From positions 160,509 to 224,508 of the forward strand of contig CAZQOQ010000033.1 of NCBI GenBank assembly GCA_964595205.1: a stretch of DNA of 64,000 bases. Reading direction: 5' to 3'. The notes beneath the pieces were generated by a model. That model was not told the origin of the DNA. It worked only from the letters and a program-made list of their open reading frames with translations, and ran no database searches. Origin of the DNA: JADKIH01 sp964595205 (GTDB lineage: Bacteria; Bacteroidota; Bacteroidia; AKYH767-A; 2013-40CM-41-45). The stretch's first letter is position 1, and each line of letters opens with the position of its first letter. Positions 56,673 through 64,000 of this stretch are shown here, in pieces. The position numbers were made by a program, and so were the translations under genes.

Positions 56673-57947
56673 TCATTCCTCATTAACCTTCAACCTCACC
56701 TGTTCAATCCTGTTGTGTTTTACTTTTAGAACGACGATGGTAAATGGTGGAATGATGATTTCCTCATTGGTTTCGGGAATGTTTTCGTGATGATGGAAGA
56801 TAAATCCACCGAGGGTTTCAAACTCCTCGTGTTCAGGAATGTGCAGGTTGTATTTTTTATTGAGATAATCTATTTCAAGCCTGCCGGAGAGGAGGTATTC
56901 ATTTTCGCCGATCTTTTTTTCGATCTCTTCCGGAATATCATGTTCGTCGTGGATCTCGCCGAAAATTTCTTCGATTACGTCTTCGATCGTAACCATTCCT
57001 GCAGTGCCGCCGAATTCATCCACGACGACAGCGACACTCCGGTGCATATTGGTAAATTGTTTCAGGACTTCATTGGCGCTCATTACTTCGGGCACGATGG
57101 TGACTGGAAGCAGCATGTGAGTGATGTCTTCGGGCTGTTTGAACATTTCTGATGAATGCACGAAGCCGATGATGTTATCGATGCTGTCACGGTATACGAG
57201 AATCTTAGAGAGTTTCGTTTCGACAAACAGCCTGAGCAGGTCATCGACGGTCTGGCTCACTTCGATGGCGACGATTTCATTCCTTGGGATCATACACTCT
57301 CGCACTTTCACTTCTTTAAAATCCAGCGCATTCTGGAAGATGCGGATGTCAGTCTCCATTTCTTCGGCCTGGTCATTCTTTGTGGAGAGTTCTTTAATGT
57401 AGAAGTCGAGGTCGACGCGACCGAAGACGGGACGTTCTTCCACGAAGTCGATTCTGAAAATACTTCTCATGATGAACCTGGAAATGGAGATGATGATCCA
57501 TACAATGGGCGACAGCAGGTAATAAAGAAGCTGGATAGGGATTGCAAGCAGGCTGAGAATTGCATTTGGATTGATGCGGAAAATCGCCTTCGGAATAAAT
57601 TCCGCCGCCACTAATATTACAAGCGTGCTGAGAAGCGTCTGAATAAAAAGTAACATTCCGTTGCCATGCAACTGGTAGGGCAGGTGATCACGCAACCATT
57701 CACGCGTTAGTAAATTTTCGGCCATTACGATACCATAGATGACGAGCCCGATGTTATTTGCAATGAGCATCGTCGCGATGAACCGTGAAGGAGATTTGAC
57801 AAATTTCCATAGCAGCCTCGCTGAAAAACTTCCCTGGCTCCTGTCCAGTTCTATTCGTAATTTATTTGCCGATAAAAAAGCGATTTCGGTTCCGGATGCA
57901 AACGCTGAAAAGAGTAATGATATGATGATGATCGACCAGTCCGACAT
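56673..57947 (-). CDS. CorC/HlyC-family protein (CNNM/DUF21, CBS pair, transporter-associated domain)
   Basis: Encodes 424 residues from the ATG at 57947; the frame continues upstream through heptamer repeat DNA, which is unlikely to be coding. The N-terminal CNNM/DUF21 domain has membrane segments (IIIISLLFSAFASGTEIAFL, LLFIQTLLSTLVILVAAEFI, LLYYLLSPIVWIIISISRF). Two CBS domains (about 205-325) start with VRECMIPRNEIVAI and contain VDEFGGTAGMVTIEDVIEEI. The end is the CorC/HlyC C-terminal domain with LSGRLEIDYLN. Such proteins are linked to Mg2+/Co2+ transport. In gliding Bacteroidota a homologue is GldE, but this cannot be assigned here. Confidence 0.92.
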   Translation of the reverse strand: MSDWSIIIISLLFSAFASGTEIAFLSANKLRIELDRSQGSFSARLLWKFVKSPSRFIATMLIANNIGLVIYGIVMAENLLTREWLRDHLPYQLHGNGMLLFIQTLLSTLVILVAAEFIPKAIFRINPNAILSLLAIPIQLLYYLLSPIVWIIISISRFIMRSIFRIDFVEERPVFGRVDLDFYIKELSTKNDQAEEMETDIRIFQNALDFKEVKVRECMIPRNEIVAIEVSQTVDDLLRLFVETKLSKILVYRDSIDNIIGFVHSSEMFKQPEDITHMLLPVTIVPEVMSANEVLKQFTNMHRSVAVVVDEFGGTAGMVTIEDVIEEIFGEIHDEHDIPEEIEKKIGENEYLLSGRLEIDYLNKKYNLHIPEHEEFETLGGFIFHHHENIPETNEEIIIPPFTIVVLKVKHNRIEQVRLKVNEE

Positions 57948-57967
57948 ATATTTATTGAAAATAGAAA

Positions 57968-58152
57968 ATTGAAGATTGAAGACTGACTTCAACAACCTCG
58001 AATTTTTTCAAACTCAAAAGTAGGAAATTATTAATCGTTGGAGGTTTTTGGATATCTATTATTAATTACGCATTATTTGCCACTAATTCAATAAACAACA
58101 ACAATCAACCAATTATTAATCAATCATCACTTTTTAATCTTCAATCTTCAAT
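57968..58152. repeat. 15-bp inverted repeat of the heptamer AATCTTC/GAAGATT
   Basis: ATTGAAGATTGAAGA (57968-57982) and TCTTCAATCTTCAAT (58138-58152) are exact reverse complements 155 bp apart. Each arm is two heptamers. They flank the whole gap between the CBS-domain gene and the small membrane protein gene; the gap itself is AT-rich with no gene. Confidence 0.8.
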
Positions 58153-58154
58153 AA

Positions 58155-58355
58155 TTAATGATACAGTTCTTTCTCGTCCTTTTGTTCATACCTGATCCTT
58201 TGTTTTTTCCTGATAGTATACATAACAACTGCAATGAGCGTAACGAATAACATCCATAATGCCGATTCCCATCCTTCCTTGAAGAATTGATAAACGGCAA
58301 TCATCAGACTCAGCACCGTAATGCAAAGCCAGGCAATTTCAAGAGTCCTTAGCAT
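58155..58355 (-). CDS. Small two-helix membrane protein
   Basis: Encodes 66 residues with two predicted helices (AWLCITVLSLMIAVYQFF and ALWMLFVTLIAVVMYTI) and a basic-acidic tail RKKQRIRYEQKDEKELYH. Its start overlaps the 3' end of lptC by 17 bp, suggesting translational coupling. No family is recognised. Confidence rests on topology and overlap. Confidence 0.7.
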   Translation of the reverse strand: MLRTLEIAWLCITVLSLMIAVYQFFKEGWESALWMLFVTLIAVVMYTIRKKQRIRYEQKDEKELYH

Positions 58356-58899
58356 GAATTTCGTTGTTTAATGAAATCGTACCTTTAATATTAAAAATCT
58401 TATACCTGGAAAAATCCTGGTTTGCTTCGAAACCGTTTCCATAAATAATTTCATCCTGCGTAGTGATCTTCACAAATTCTTTGCTGTAAAGCTTTTCCAT
58501 TCGTTCATCCCAGATCAGATGTTCTGTATTCAATTTTTCACCTTTTTCATTAATGACGGTTACGTTTTTCCGAGCTTCCATTTTTTGTTCTTTCTCGTAA
58601 CGGATTCCGTAATCGGCATCCAGCTTACTCTTTACCTCAAGTTTGTCATCATAGAAAATCGCATGCAGGCCTTTCGGCATTTCAATGTAAGGATTATCCG
58701 TAACATAATGATTCAGTACGGGCGCGGTTAATTCCACCTCTACACGGGCCGAATCGCTGTATAAGATTTTTATGCTTTTTGCAGACTCCTGCGGACTGTT
58801 TTTCCCTTTGCTGTAGAGTTTTACTTTTTCCAGGTCGTTTTCACAGGAAAACAAAATAGTAAGACAAAAAAGAAACAGAAAGCTCTTAAGCCGGCACAT
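58339..58899 (-). CDS. lptC: LPS export protein LptC
   Basis: Encodes 186 residues from the ATG at 58899, which starts a lipoprotein-like signal MCRLKSFLFLFCLTILFSC. The frame is open 27 codons further, but that segment has no signal features. The rest fits the LptC/DUF1239 fold: SARVEVELTAPVLNHY, YIEMPKGLHAIFYDD, LNTEHLIWDERMEKLYSKEFV, TQDEIIYGNGFEANQDFSRY. LptC passes lipopolysaccharide from the LptBFG transporter toward LptA. The Bacteroidota form is often lipidated, as here. Confidence 0.85.
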   Translation of the reverse strand: MCRLKSFLFLFCLTILFSCENDLEKVKLYSKGKNSPQESAKSIKILYSDSARVEVELTAPVLNHYVTDNPYIEMPKGLHAIFYDDKLEVKSKLDADYGIRYEKEQKMEARKNVTVINEKGEKLNTEHLIWDERMEKLYSKEFVKITTQDEIIYGNGFEANQDFSRYKIFNIKGTISLNNEIHAKDS

Positions 58900-58903
58900 G
58901 TTG

Positions 58904-58911
58904 CAAACATA
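58904..58911 (-). promoter_or_regulatory. Possible -7 element just upstream of lptC
   Basis: On the minus strand TATGTTTG matches TAnnTTTG exactly and ends 4 bases before the preferred lptC ATG. If used, the transcript would be leaderless or nearly so. No ideal -33 TTG was found. Confidence 0.4.
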
Positions 58912-59043
58912 AATATTCCCCTGACAACAAAGTACAAAGAAATTTTTTATTGGCAAGCGGTACAGAACTGTTCGCCGCATATAAGTGTCACCCGGGTACT
59001 GTTAAATAAAGGTTAATCTCCTGTCAGCCATTACTTATTCTTT

Positions 59044-59051
59044 TACATTTG
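59044..59051 (+). promoter_or_regulatory. -7 element of the M13 peptidase promoter
   Basis: TACATTTG fits TAnnTTTG perfectly and lies 25 bp before the ATG at 59077. No TTG at the standard -33 spacing was seen, so the call rests on the -7 element alone. Confidence 0.5.
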
Positions 59052-59076
59052 CCGATTCTAAACTACTTCATAATCA

Positions 59077-61122
59077 ATGAAAAATTCCCGAATTATACTT
59101 GCGATGACTGCAATTGCGGCATCTGTATTTTACGTTAGCTGTTCGAATTCAGAAGCAAAAAAAGGCGTAGGCATTGATCCGGCAAATTTTGATTCGACCG
59201 TTAGTGTCAACCAAGATTTTTTCCATTTCGCAAACGGAGGTTGGATAAAAGCTAATCCGATTCCTTCCGATCAGACCCGCTGGGGTTCGTTCAGCATACT
59301 CGCTGAAAATAATAAAAAGAATCTCCATGAGATTACAGAGAATGCATCGAAGAAAACGGATGCAGCGAAAGGAAGTCCCGAGCAACTCGTTGGCGACTTT
59401 TTCTTCAGCGGAATGGATACTGCCACTATCGAAAAACTTGGCGCAACTCCGATCAAGGGAGAGATGGACGCTATCGAAAACCTAAACGACATGAATGGCA
59501 TCCTGCTTTATGTTGCCAAACTTCAACAGTGGGGCACCAACCCGATGTTCAGTTTTTATGCGGGGCAGGATCCGAAAAACAGCGACGTGTTTATTCCGCA
59601 ACTGATGCAGGGAGGCTTGTCGCTTCCCGACAGGGACTATTACCTGAATCCGGATGCCAGGTCAACTAAAATTCGCGAGGAGTTTGTAAACCATGTGGTA
59701 AACATGTTCAAACTCTATGGTCTTGACGAGAAGGAGGCAAAAAGATATTCCGATGTGGTAATGCACATAGAGACGGCACTTGCTAAGGCATCCATGAAAC
59801 GCGAAGAACTCCGTGATCCGTTTTTAACTTATAATAAAGTTACGATTGATGATCTGAATAAACTCACTCCTTCTCTGAAGTGGGATGAGATGATGAAAAA
59901 CCTGGAGATCACCGGCAAATATGATTACCTGGTTCTCGGTCAGCCTGAATTTTTAAAAGAACTTCAAAACCAGCTGCAGTCAAATTCACTGAACGACTGG
60001 AAAATATATCTCAAATGGAATCTGCTGAACCTCGCCGGAAATGTTTTGAGCAGCGATTTCGTGAACGAAGATTTTAATTTCAACAACAGGATTCTCAATG
60101 GTCAAAAAGAAATACAGACACGTTGGAAGCGAATGATACAGTTTACTGATGTTATGATCGGAGACGCGCTGGGGCAGCTTTATGTCGCAAAATATTTTCC
60201 TCCCGACGCAAAGAAAAAAGCCGATGAACTTGTTTCAAACCTGATCACCGTATATAGCGATCGCATCGCTAAACTTGATTGGATGAGTGATGAAACCAAG
60301 AAAAAGGCGAATGAGAAACTGCATGCGATAACGCGCAAGATCGGCTACCCCGATAAATTTAAAGATTACAAGGGTCTGGAAATTACCCGTGAGTCTTTCT
60401 TCAGGAATGTCGTAAACGCAACCAAATGGAATTACGAATACGTGGTGAGCCAGATCGGCAAGCCGGTGGATCGTACGCAGTGGGGAATGACTCCTCCGAC
60501 TGTGAACGCTTACTACAACCCTTCTAATAATGAAATCGTTTTCCCGGCAGGGATTCTTCAGCCTCCGTTCTTCAATAAGGATGCTGACGATGCGGTAAAC
60601 TATGGCGGTATCGGTGCAGTAATCGGACATGAACTTACTCATGGTTTCGACGACCAGGGAAGAAACTTCGATGCAAAAGGTAATCTCGTGAGCTGGTGGA
60701 CATCCGAAGACTCAGCGAAATTCGTTGAGAAGGCGGAAATTATCGTAAGGCAGTTTAGTGAATATACCGTTCTGGATACCATGCACATCAATGGTCGCCT
60801 TACACTCGGCGAAAATATTGCTGACCTCGGGGGAGTAACCATTGCCTATGATGCATTTAAGAAAACAAAGCAGGGTAAGAGTGACGAAAAGATTGATGGT
60901 CTCACCCCTGACCAGAGATTCTTCCTTGGATATGCTGCAATTTGGGCCGGCGATCTTCGCCCGGAAGCCCAGGCTCAGCGGATCATTACCGATCCACATT
61001 CACCCGGTCTCTACCGTGTAAACGGCACCGTGAGCAACCTGCCTGAATTTTACAGCGCCTTCGGAGTAAAGGAAGGTGACAATATGTATCGCAGCGATTC
61101 AATCAGGGCGAAAATCTGGTAG
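59077..61122 (+). CDS. pepO: M13-family zinc metallopeptidase (neprilysin/PepO-like) lipoprotein
   Basis: Encodes 681 residues with a lipoprotein signal (lipidated C22 in SVFYVSC). The N-terminal M13 domain starts with FFHFANGGWIKANPIPSDQTRWGSF. The catalytic domain carries NAYYNPSNNEIVFPAGILQ, the zinc motif HELTH (H518-E-x-x-H522), ENIADLGG with the third ligand, and the C-terminal YRVNGTVSNLPEFYSAF. It degrades oligopeptides on the cell envelope. The length is typical of bacterial M13 enzymes. Confidence 0.96.
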   Translation: MKNSRIILAMTAIAASVFYVSCSNSEAKKGVGIDPANFDSTVSVNQDFFHFANGGWIKANPIPSDQTRWGSFSILAENNKKNLHEITENASKKTDAAKGSPEQLVGDFFFSGMDTATIEKLGATPIKGEMDAIENLNDMNGILLYVAKLQQWGTNPMFSFYAGQDPKNSDVFIPQLMQGGLSLPDRDYYLNPDARSTKIREEFVNHVVNMFKLYGLDEKEAKRYSDVVMHIETALAKASMKREELRDPFLTYNKVTIDDLNKLTPSLKWDEMMKNLEITGKYDYLVLGQPEFLKELQNQLQSNSLNDWKIYLKWNLLNLAGNVLSSDFVNEDFNFNNRILNGQKEIQTRWKRMIQFTDVMIGDALGQLYVAKYFPPDAKKKADELVSNLITVYSDRIAKLDWMSDETKKKANEKLHAITRKIGYPDKFKDYKGLEITRESFFRNVVNATKWNYEYVVSQIGKPVDRTQWGMTPPTVNAYYNPSNNEIVFPAGILQPPFFNKDADDAVNYGGIGAVIGHELTHGFDDQGRNFDAKGNLVSWWTSEDSAKFVEKAEIIVRQFSEYTVLDTMHINGRLTLGENIADLGGVTIAYDAFKKTKQGKSDEKIDGLTPDQRFFLGYAAIWAGDLRPEAQAQRIITDPHSPGLYRVNGTVSNLPEFYSAFGVKEGDNMYRSDSIRAKIW

Positions 61123-61124
61123 GT

Positions 61125-61241
61125 GAAATACAGGCCGAGTCTGAAATACAGACCGAGTCTGAGAGTCCGAGCCTGAAATACAGACCGAGTCTGATAGTCC
61201 GAGCCTGATATAATTCAGACTCAGACTCCGGACTCGGACTG
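61125..61241 (+). repeat. 32-bp direct repeats with an inverted copy in the pepO 3' region
   Basis: A 32-bp unit beginning GAAATACAGACCGAGTCTGA occurs at 61143-61174 and 61175-61206, preceded by an 18-bp partial copy. It is built from heptamer-like AGTCTGA and AGTCCGA blocks. CTCAGACTCC... at 61220-61241 is an imperfect reverse complement of the unit. The segment starts two bases after the peptidase stop codon. Confidence 0.85.
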
Positions 61242-61309
61242 AATTTACGGCTTTGGGTGAAATTTGTAATTTGCGCATTCATTTTCATTTAAAAATTTGT
61301 ATTTAAAAA

Positions 61310-62566
61310 ATGTCTGCGAAATTTTCCGACTTCAGGCTCAACAGGCAGATCTGGAATGCCATTGCAGATGCAGGTTTTGAACTTCCTACCCCAATCCAGG
61401 AAAAGGCAATACCATTAATTCTGCAAGGTCATGATGTGCTTGGTATAGCACAAACCGGTACCGGTAAAACAGCAGCATATTTAATCCCCATCATCTATAA
61501 AGTCAAGTATGCACAGGGAACAGACCCGCGTGTTCTTATCGTGGTTCCCACGCATGAACTTGCACTCCAGGTGAATGAACAGGTTCGTCTTTTAGCAAAG
61601 TATACTGACTTGCGTTCGGTCGCTTTGGTGGGAGGCACAGGAATGAAAACGCAAAAGGACACACTCAAAAGTGGTGTCGATATTGTTGTTGCTACTCCGG
61701 GAAGGCTGATGGACCTGTATTTATCGAATCATCTTAACCTGAAATACATCAACATCTTTGTACTCGATGAAGCAGAGCGTTTGCTCGACATGGGCTTTAA
61801 AAATCAGATCGGCCGGATACTCGATGTGATTTCAAGAAAGAGGCAGAACCTTCTTTTTTCCGCGACATGGAGCGAAAAGGTAAAAACCGTATCAGAATAT
61901 TTTCTCGTTGGTCCCGTCGAAGTTAGAATTTCACCGGAGATTATTACGGTTAAATCCGTTTCTCAGAAAGTTTATTTCGTGCCTAATATGCGAACGAAGA
62001 TTAACCTGCTTGATCATCTCTTTAAAGACAAAGATTTCAATAAGGTGATCATTTTCTGCAAGACAAAAACGACTGCTACAAATATTTTCAAATACATTGA
62101 GCGGAAATATGGCGAGGAAAGTGTGAGACTGGTTCATGGTAATAAAGATCAGAACACACGCCTGAAAGCAATGAAGATGTTTGGCGAAGAAAGAATTCCA
62201 TATCTCGTGACCACCGACATTGCCTCACGTGGCATCGATATCAGGGATGTTTCGCACGTGATAAATTTTGATGTGCCTTTGGTTTATGAAGATTACATAC
62301 ATCGCATCGGTCGAACCGGCAGGGCGATGCGCACCGGTGATTCGATAACTTTTTGCGCGCCGAACGACGAATACCATCTGAAAAAAATCCAGAAGCTGAT
62401 CGGGCAGAAAATTCCGGTTGAGGAAATTCCCGTCGAAGTCGAAATCGTCGAAACTCCGTATGAAGAAAAACAGGAAATTCTCAGAGAGATAGATATGCAA
62501 CGCCGCAAGGAAGATCCTGAATTTAAAGGAGCCTTCCATGAGAAGAAATTTAACAAGCATAAATAA
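61310..62566 (+). CDS. DEAD-box-family RNA helicase (motif II reads DEAE)
   Basis: Encodes 418 residues of a superfamily 2 RNA helicase. The Q motif (FELPTPIQEKAIP), motif I (AQTGTGKTAAYLIP), motif Ib (ATPGRLMDL), motif III (SATWSEKV) and motif VI (HRIGRTGRA) are all present. Motif II at residues 153-156 is D-E-A-E instead of D-E-A-D. A short charged tail follows. It probably remodels structured RNA, such as ribosomal precursors or cold-stress transcripts, similar to RhlE/DeaD. Confidence 0.94.
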   Translation: MSAKFSDFRLNRQIWNAIADAGFELPTPIQEKAIPLILQGHDVLGIAQTGTGKTAAYLIPIIYKVKYAQGTDPRVLIVVPTHELALQVNEQVRLLAKYTDLRSVALVGGTGMKTQKDTLKSGVDIVVATPGRLMDLYLSNHLNLKYINIFVLDEAERLLDMGFKNQIGRILDVISRKRQNLLFSATWSEKVKTVSEYFLVGPVEVRISPEIITVKSVSQKVYFVPNMRTKINLLDHLFKDKDFNKVIIFCKTKTTATNIFKYIERKYGEESVRLVHGNKDQNTRLKAMKMFGEERIPYLVTTDIASRGIDIRDVSHVINFDVPLVYEDYIHRIGRTGRAMRTGDSITFCAPNDEYHLKKIQKLIGQKIPVEEIPVEVEIVETPYEEKQEILREIDMQRRKEDPEFKGAFHEKKFNKHK

Positions 62567-62583
62567 TCGCTTCATCCAGATTG

Positions 62584-63465
62584 ATGACCGGAACAAAGAA
62601 GCAATCTTATTTTTTAATTGCCGTGCTTGCAATAATATGGGGAAGTTCTTTTATCCTCATGAAGCGGGCGCTGATTGTTTATACACCAGTACAGGTCGGC
62701 ACATTCAGAATCCTGATTGCATTCCTGTTTCTGTTGCCGTTCATCATCGGTCATTTTAAAAAAATCAACAAATCGAACTGGAAATATTTTGTTGCAACCG
62801 GTTTACTGGGGAACGGAATTCCCTCCATACTTTTTCCGTGGTCGGAAACCCGCATCAGCAGTGCCCTGGCTGGAATGATCAATTCATTAACGCCGATCTT
62901 TACACTCATTGTCGGCGTCTTATTTTTCACCCTGAAGGTAAGCCGGAACAGGGTATTGGGTCTTTGCATCGGATTAACCGGAGCGATCATTTTGATTGTA
63001 GGCGGTGACGATGTTTTCGGAAATGCAAACTTGTATGCATTCATCGTTGTTCTTGCCGCTATCTGTTATGCATTCAGCATAAATATTTTGAATTTTAAAC
63101 TTAAAGAAACCGACTCAATCAGGAATACAGGTTTCGCTCTCATGTTTACCGGCATTCCAATGGGAATCATTTTATTCAGCGGCGATTTTATTCAGCGGAC
63201 GGCAACCGATCCCGGAGCAATGAAGAGTCTTGTTTGTATCGTGCTTCTCGGAATGCTGAGCACGGCTTTATCCACCGTATTGTTCAATAAGCTTATAAAG
63301 ACTTCCGGCGGACTGGCAGCATCGAGTGTTACCTACCTCATCCCGATAGTAGCGGTGATGTGGGGATTGTGGGATCACGAAACTCTGGGACTTCATCACT
63401 TGTTTGGATTGATTTTTATTCTTTCGGGAGTATATCTGGTGAACAGGCAGAGACAGGTGCGCTGA
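62584..63465 (+). CDS. EamA/DMT-superfamily transporter
   Basis: Encodes 293 residues from the ATG at 62584, 17 bp after the helicase gene. Ten membrane helices in two EamA halves are visible; the first begins YFLIAVLAIIWGSSFILMKRAL and the second ANLYAFIVVLAAICYAFSINIL. It is a metabolite or drug exporter of unknown substrate, RhaT/YdcZ-like. Probably co-transcribed with the helicase gene. Confidence 0.93.
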   Translation: MTGTKKQSYFLIAVLAIIWGSSFILMKRALIVYTPVQVGTFRILIAFLFLLPFIIGHFKKINKSNWKYFVATGLLGNGIPSILFPWSETRISSALAGMINSLTPIFTLIVGVLFFTLKVSRNRVLGLCIGLTGAIILIVGGDDVFGNANLYAFIVVLAAICYAFSINILNFKLKETDSIRNTGFALMFTGIPMGIILFSGDFIQRTATDPGAMKSLVCIVLLGMLSTALSTVLFNKLIKTSGGLAASSVTYLIPIVAVMWGLWDHETLGLHHLFGLIFILSGVYLVNRQRQVR

Positions 63466-63513
63466 TCAATTTATTATAGCTACTTCGATGGATATCTACG
63501 TGTCTGCAGATGG

Positions 63514-63692
63514 AATCGTCAATCGTCAATCGTTAATCGTCAATCGTTAATCGTCAATCGTCAATCGTTGATCTAAATCAAAAAACCAATCTTCAATAAA
63601 AGATTACAGATCATTGATCTATCGGGCATTATCAATCGTTGATCGTCAGTCGTTAATCTAAATAAATTTTTATCTCAATTGACGATTGACGA
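63514..63692. repeat. Eight tandem heptamers (AATCGTC/AATCGTT), degenerate units and an inverted copy
   Basis: 63514-63569 is eight uninterrupted heptamers in the order C, C, T, C, T, C, C, T at the seventh base. Degenerate units such as GATCGTC and AGTCGTT occur at 63634-63660. ATTGACGATTGACGA (63678-63692) is an exact reverse complement of 63516-63530. The whole 336-bp gap between the EamA gene and the truncated cargo gene is filled mostly by this material. Confidence 0.93.
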
Positions 63693-63801
63693 ATTGCGAT
63701 TAAAATGGATAAGGACAATATTTTTTCATCCAATATAAATCAATAATTATCAAATTCATCACTTAGGGTATGATAATGCTTGAGTATTAATAAGGCAATT
63801 C

Positions 63802-64000
63802 CTACTCAAAAATAACTTTTCCACTATAAACAACTAAGCCATCTGTTAGAGAAACAAGATACATTCCAGTAGCTTCATTTTCAATATTTAGTTTTATCTC
63901 TCCATTTTCCATTAACACAGGATAAGAACGAATTAATTTCCCCAAATTATTATAGATACTTAAAGTCAAACTTGTTTTCTTTTTTCTAAATTCTTCAGGT
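63802..64000 (-). CDS. Partial T9SS type A cargo protein (C-terminal end only)
   Basis: The minus strand encodes the last 65 residues of a gene that begins beyond the right edge, ending in TAG at 63802-63804. The visible sequence TLSIYNNLGKLIRSYPV, then GEIKLNIENEATGMYLVSLTD and VYSGKVIFE, is the second half of a T9SS type A sorting domain. Nothing can be said about its main domain. Confidence 0.85.
   Translation of the reverse strand, partial: PEEFRKKKTSLTLSIYNNLGKLIRSYPVLMENGEIKLNIENEATGMYLVSLTDGLVVYSGKVIFE

Noticed and set aside
61103..61288. A 61-codon minus-strand frame downstream of pepO
   Set aside because: It reads through the 32-bp repeats (LGLYFRLGLSD-like periodic peptide) and is a repeat artefact.
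63514..63692. CRISPR array
   Set aside because: Units are 7 bp with no unique spacers and no cas genes nearby.
1..64000. tRNA, rRNA, transposase or integrase genes
   Set aside because: Intergenic regions were read for T-loop-like motifs and the coding regions for transposase or integrase motifs; none was convincing. A covariance search would be decisive for small RNAs.

Overview
The window comes from the chromosome of a member of the Bacteroidota, probably a free-living, possibly gliding lineage near Chitinophagales, Sphingobacteriales or Cytophagales; the order cannot be fixed from sequence alone. Four things support this. Several secreted proteins end in type IX secretion system (T9SS) C-terminal sorting domains, both the common type A and the gliding-motility-associated type B. 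Several genes carry the Bacteroidota promoter -7 element TAnnTTTG. The gene orders rplM-rpsI-rpsB-tsf-pyrH-frr and mreB-mreC-mreD-mrdA-rodA are typical. Many lipoproteins have a short lipobox followed directly by a polar tail.

Layout. 1-3.0 kb: a large outer-membrane/surface protein on the minus strand. 3.2-5.5 kb: a two-gene minus-strand unit, a TIGR01777 epimerase followed by a class I photolyase. 5.7-9.8 kb: translation and nucleotide genes (L13, S9, S2, EF-Ts, UMP kinase, ribosome recycling factor), with a strong promoter in front and a terminator after tsf. 10.2-32.8 kb: an accessory surface region with three very large secreted repeat proteins (1579, 1875 and 1670 residues), a 678-residue T9SS cargo, a secreted beta-propeller protein, and a minus-strand pair coding for a radical SAM/SPASM enzyme and a WD40 protein. 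32.9-33.1 kb: an orphan T9SS sorting-domain remnant. 33.2-40.7 kb: housekeeping metabolism and repair (lysC, a GNAT, serA, fbp, mfd). 40.7-45.6 kb: another T9SS cargo, a structured intergenic region, a degenerate polysaccharide-deacetylase lipoprotein and a MacB-type permease. 45.7-53.1 kb: purH and the cell-shape operon. 53.3-54.4 kb: two tandem lipoproteins with a C-terminal CxxCH motif that resemble minimal cytochrome P460. 54.4-58.9 kb: PpiD-like foldase, CorC/HlyC-type CBS protein, a tiny membrane protein and LptC. 59-63.5 kb: M13 peptidase lipoprotein, a DEAD-box-family helicase whose motif II reads DEAE, and an EamA transporter. The right edge cuts another T9SS cargo.

The accessory genes fit an envelope theme. 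T9SS cargo would be exported by SprA-type machinery that is not in this window. LptC, PpiD, MreBCD/RodA/PBP2 and the lipoproteins build and maintain the envelope.

The most unusual non-coding feature is a family of 7-bp tandem repeats in at least five intergenic regions. Most units fit AAnnnTC. Each locus has its own heptamer, and most loci pair the array with reverse-complement copies nearby, so the transcript could fold into a long hairpin. The most unusual coding features are a perfectly regular array of fourteen 70-residue six-cysteine modules, a 22-copy DDGN-C-x4-C repeat array, and the tandem P460-like pair, whose second start codon follows directly on the T-tract of a strong terminator.
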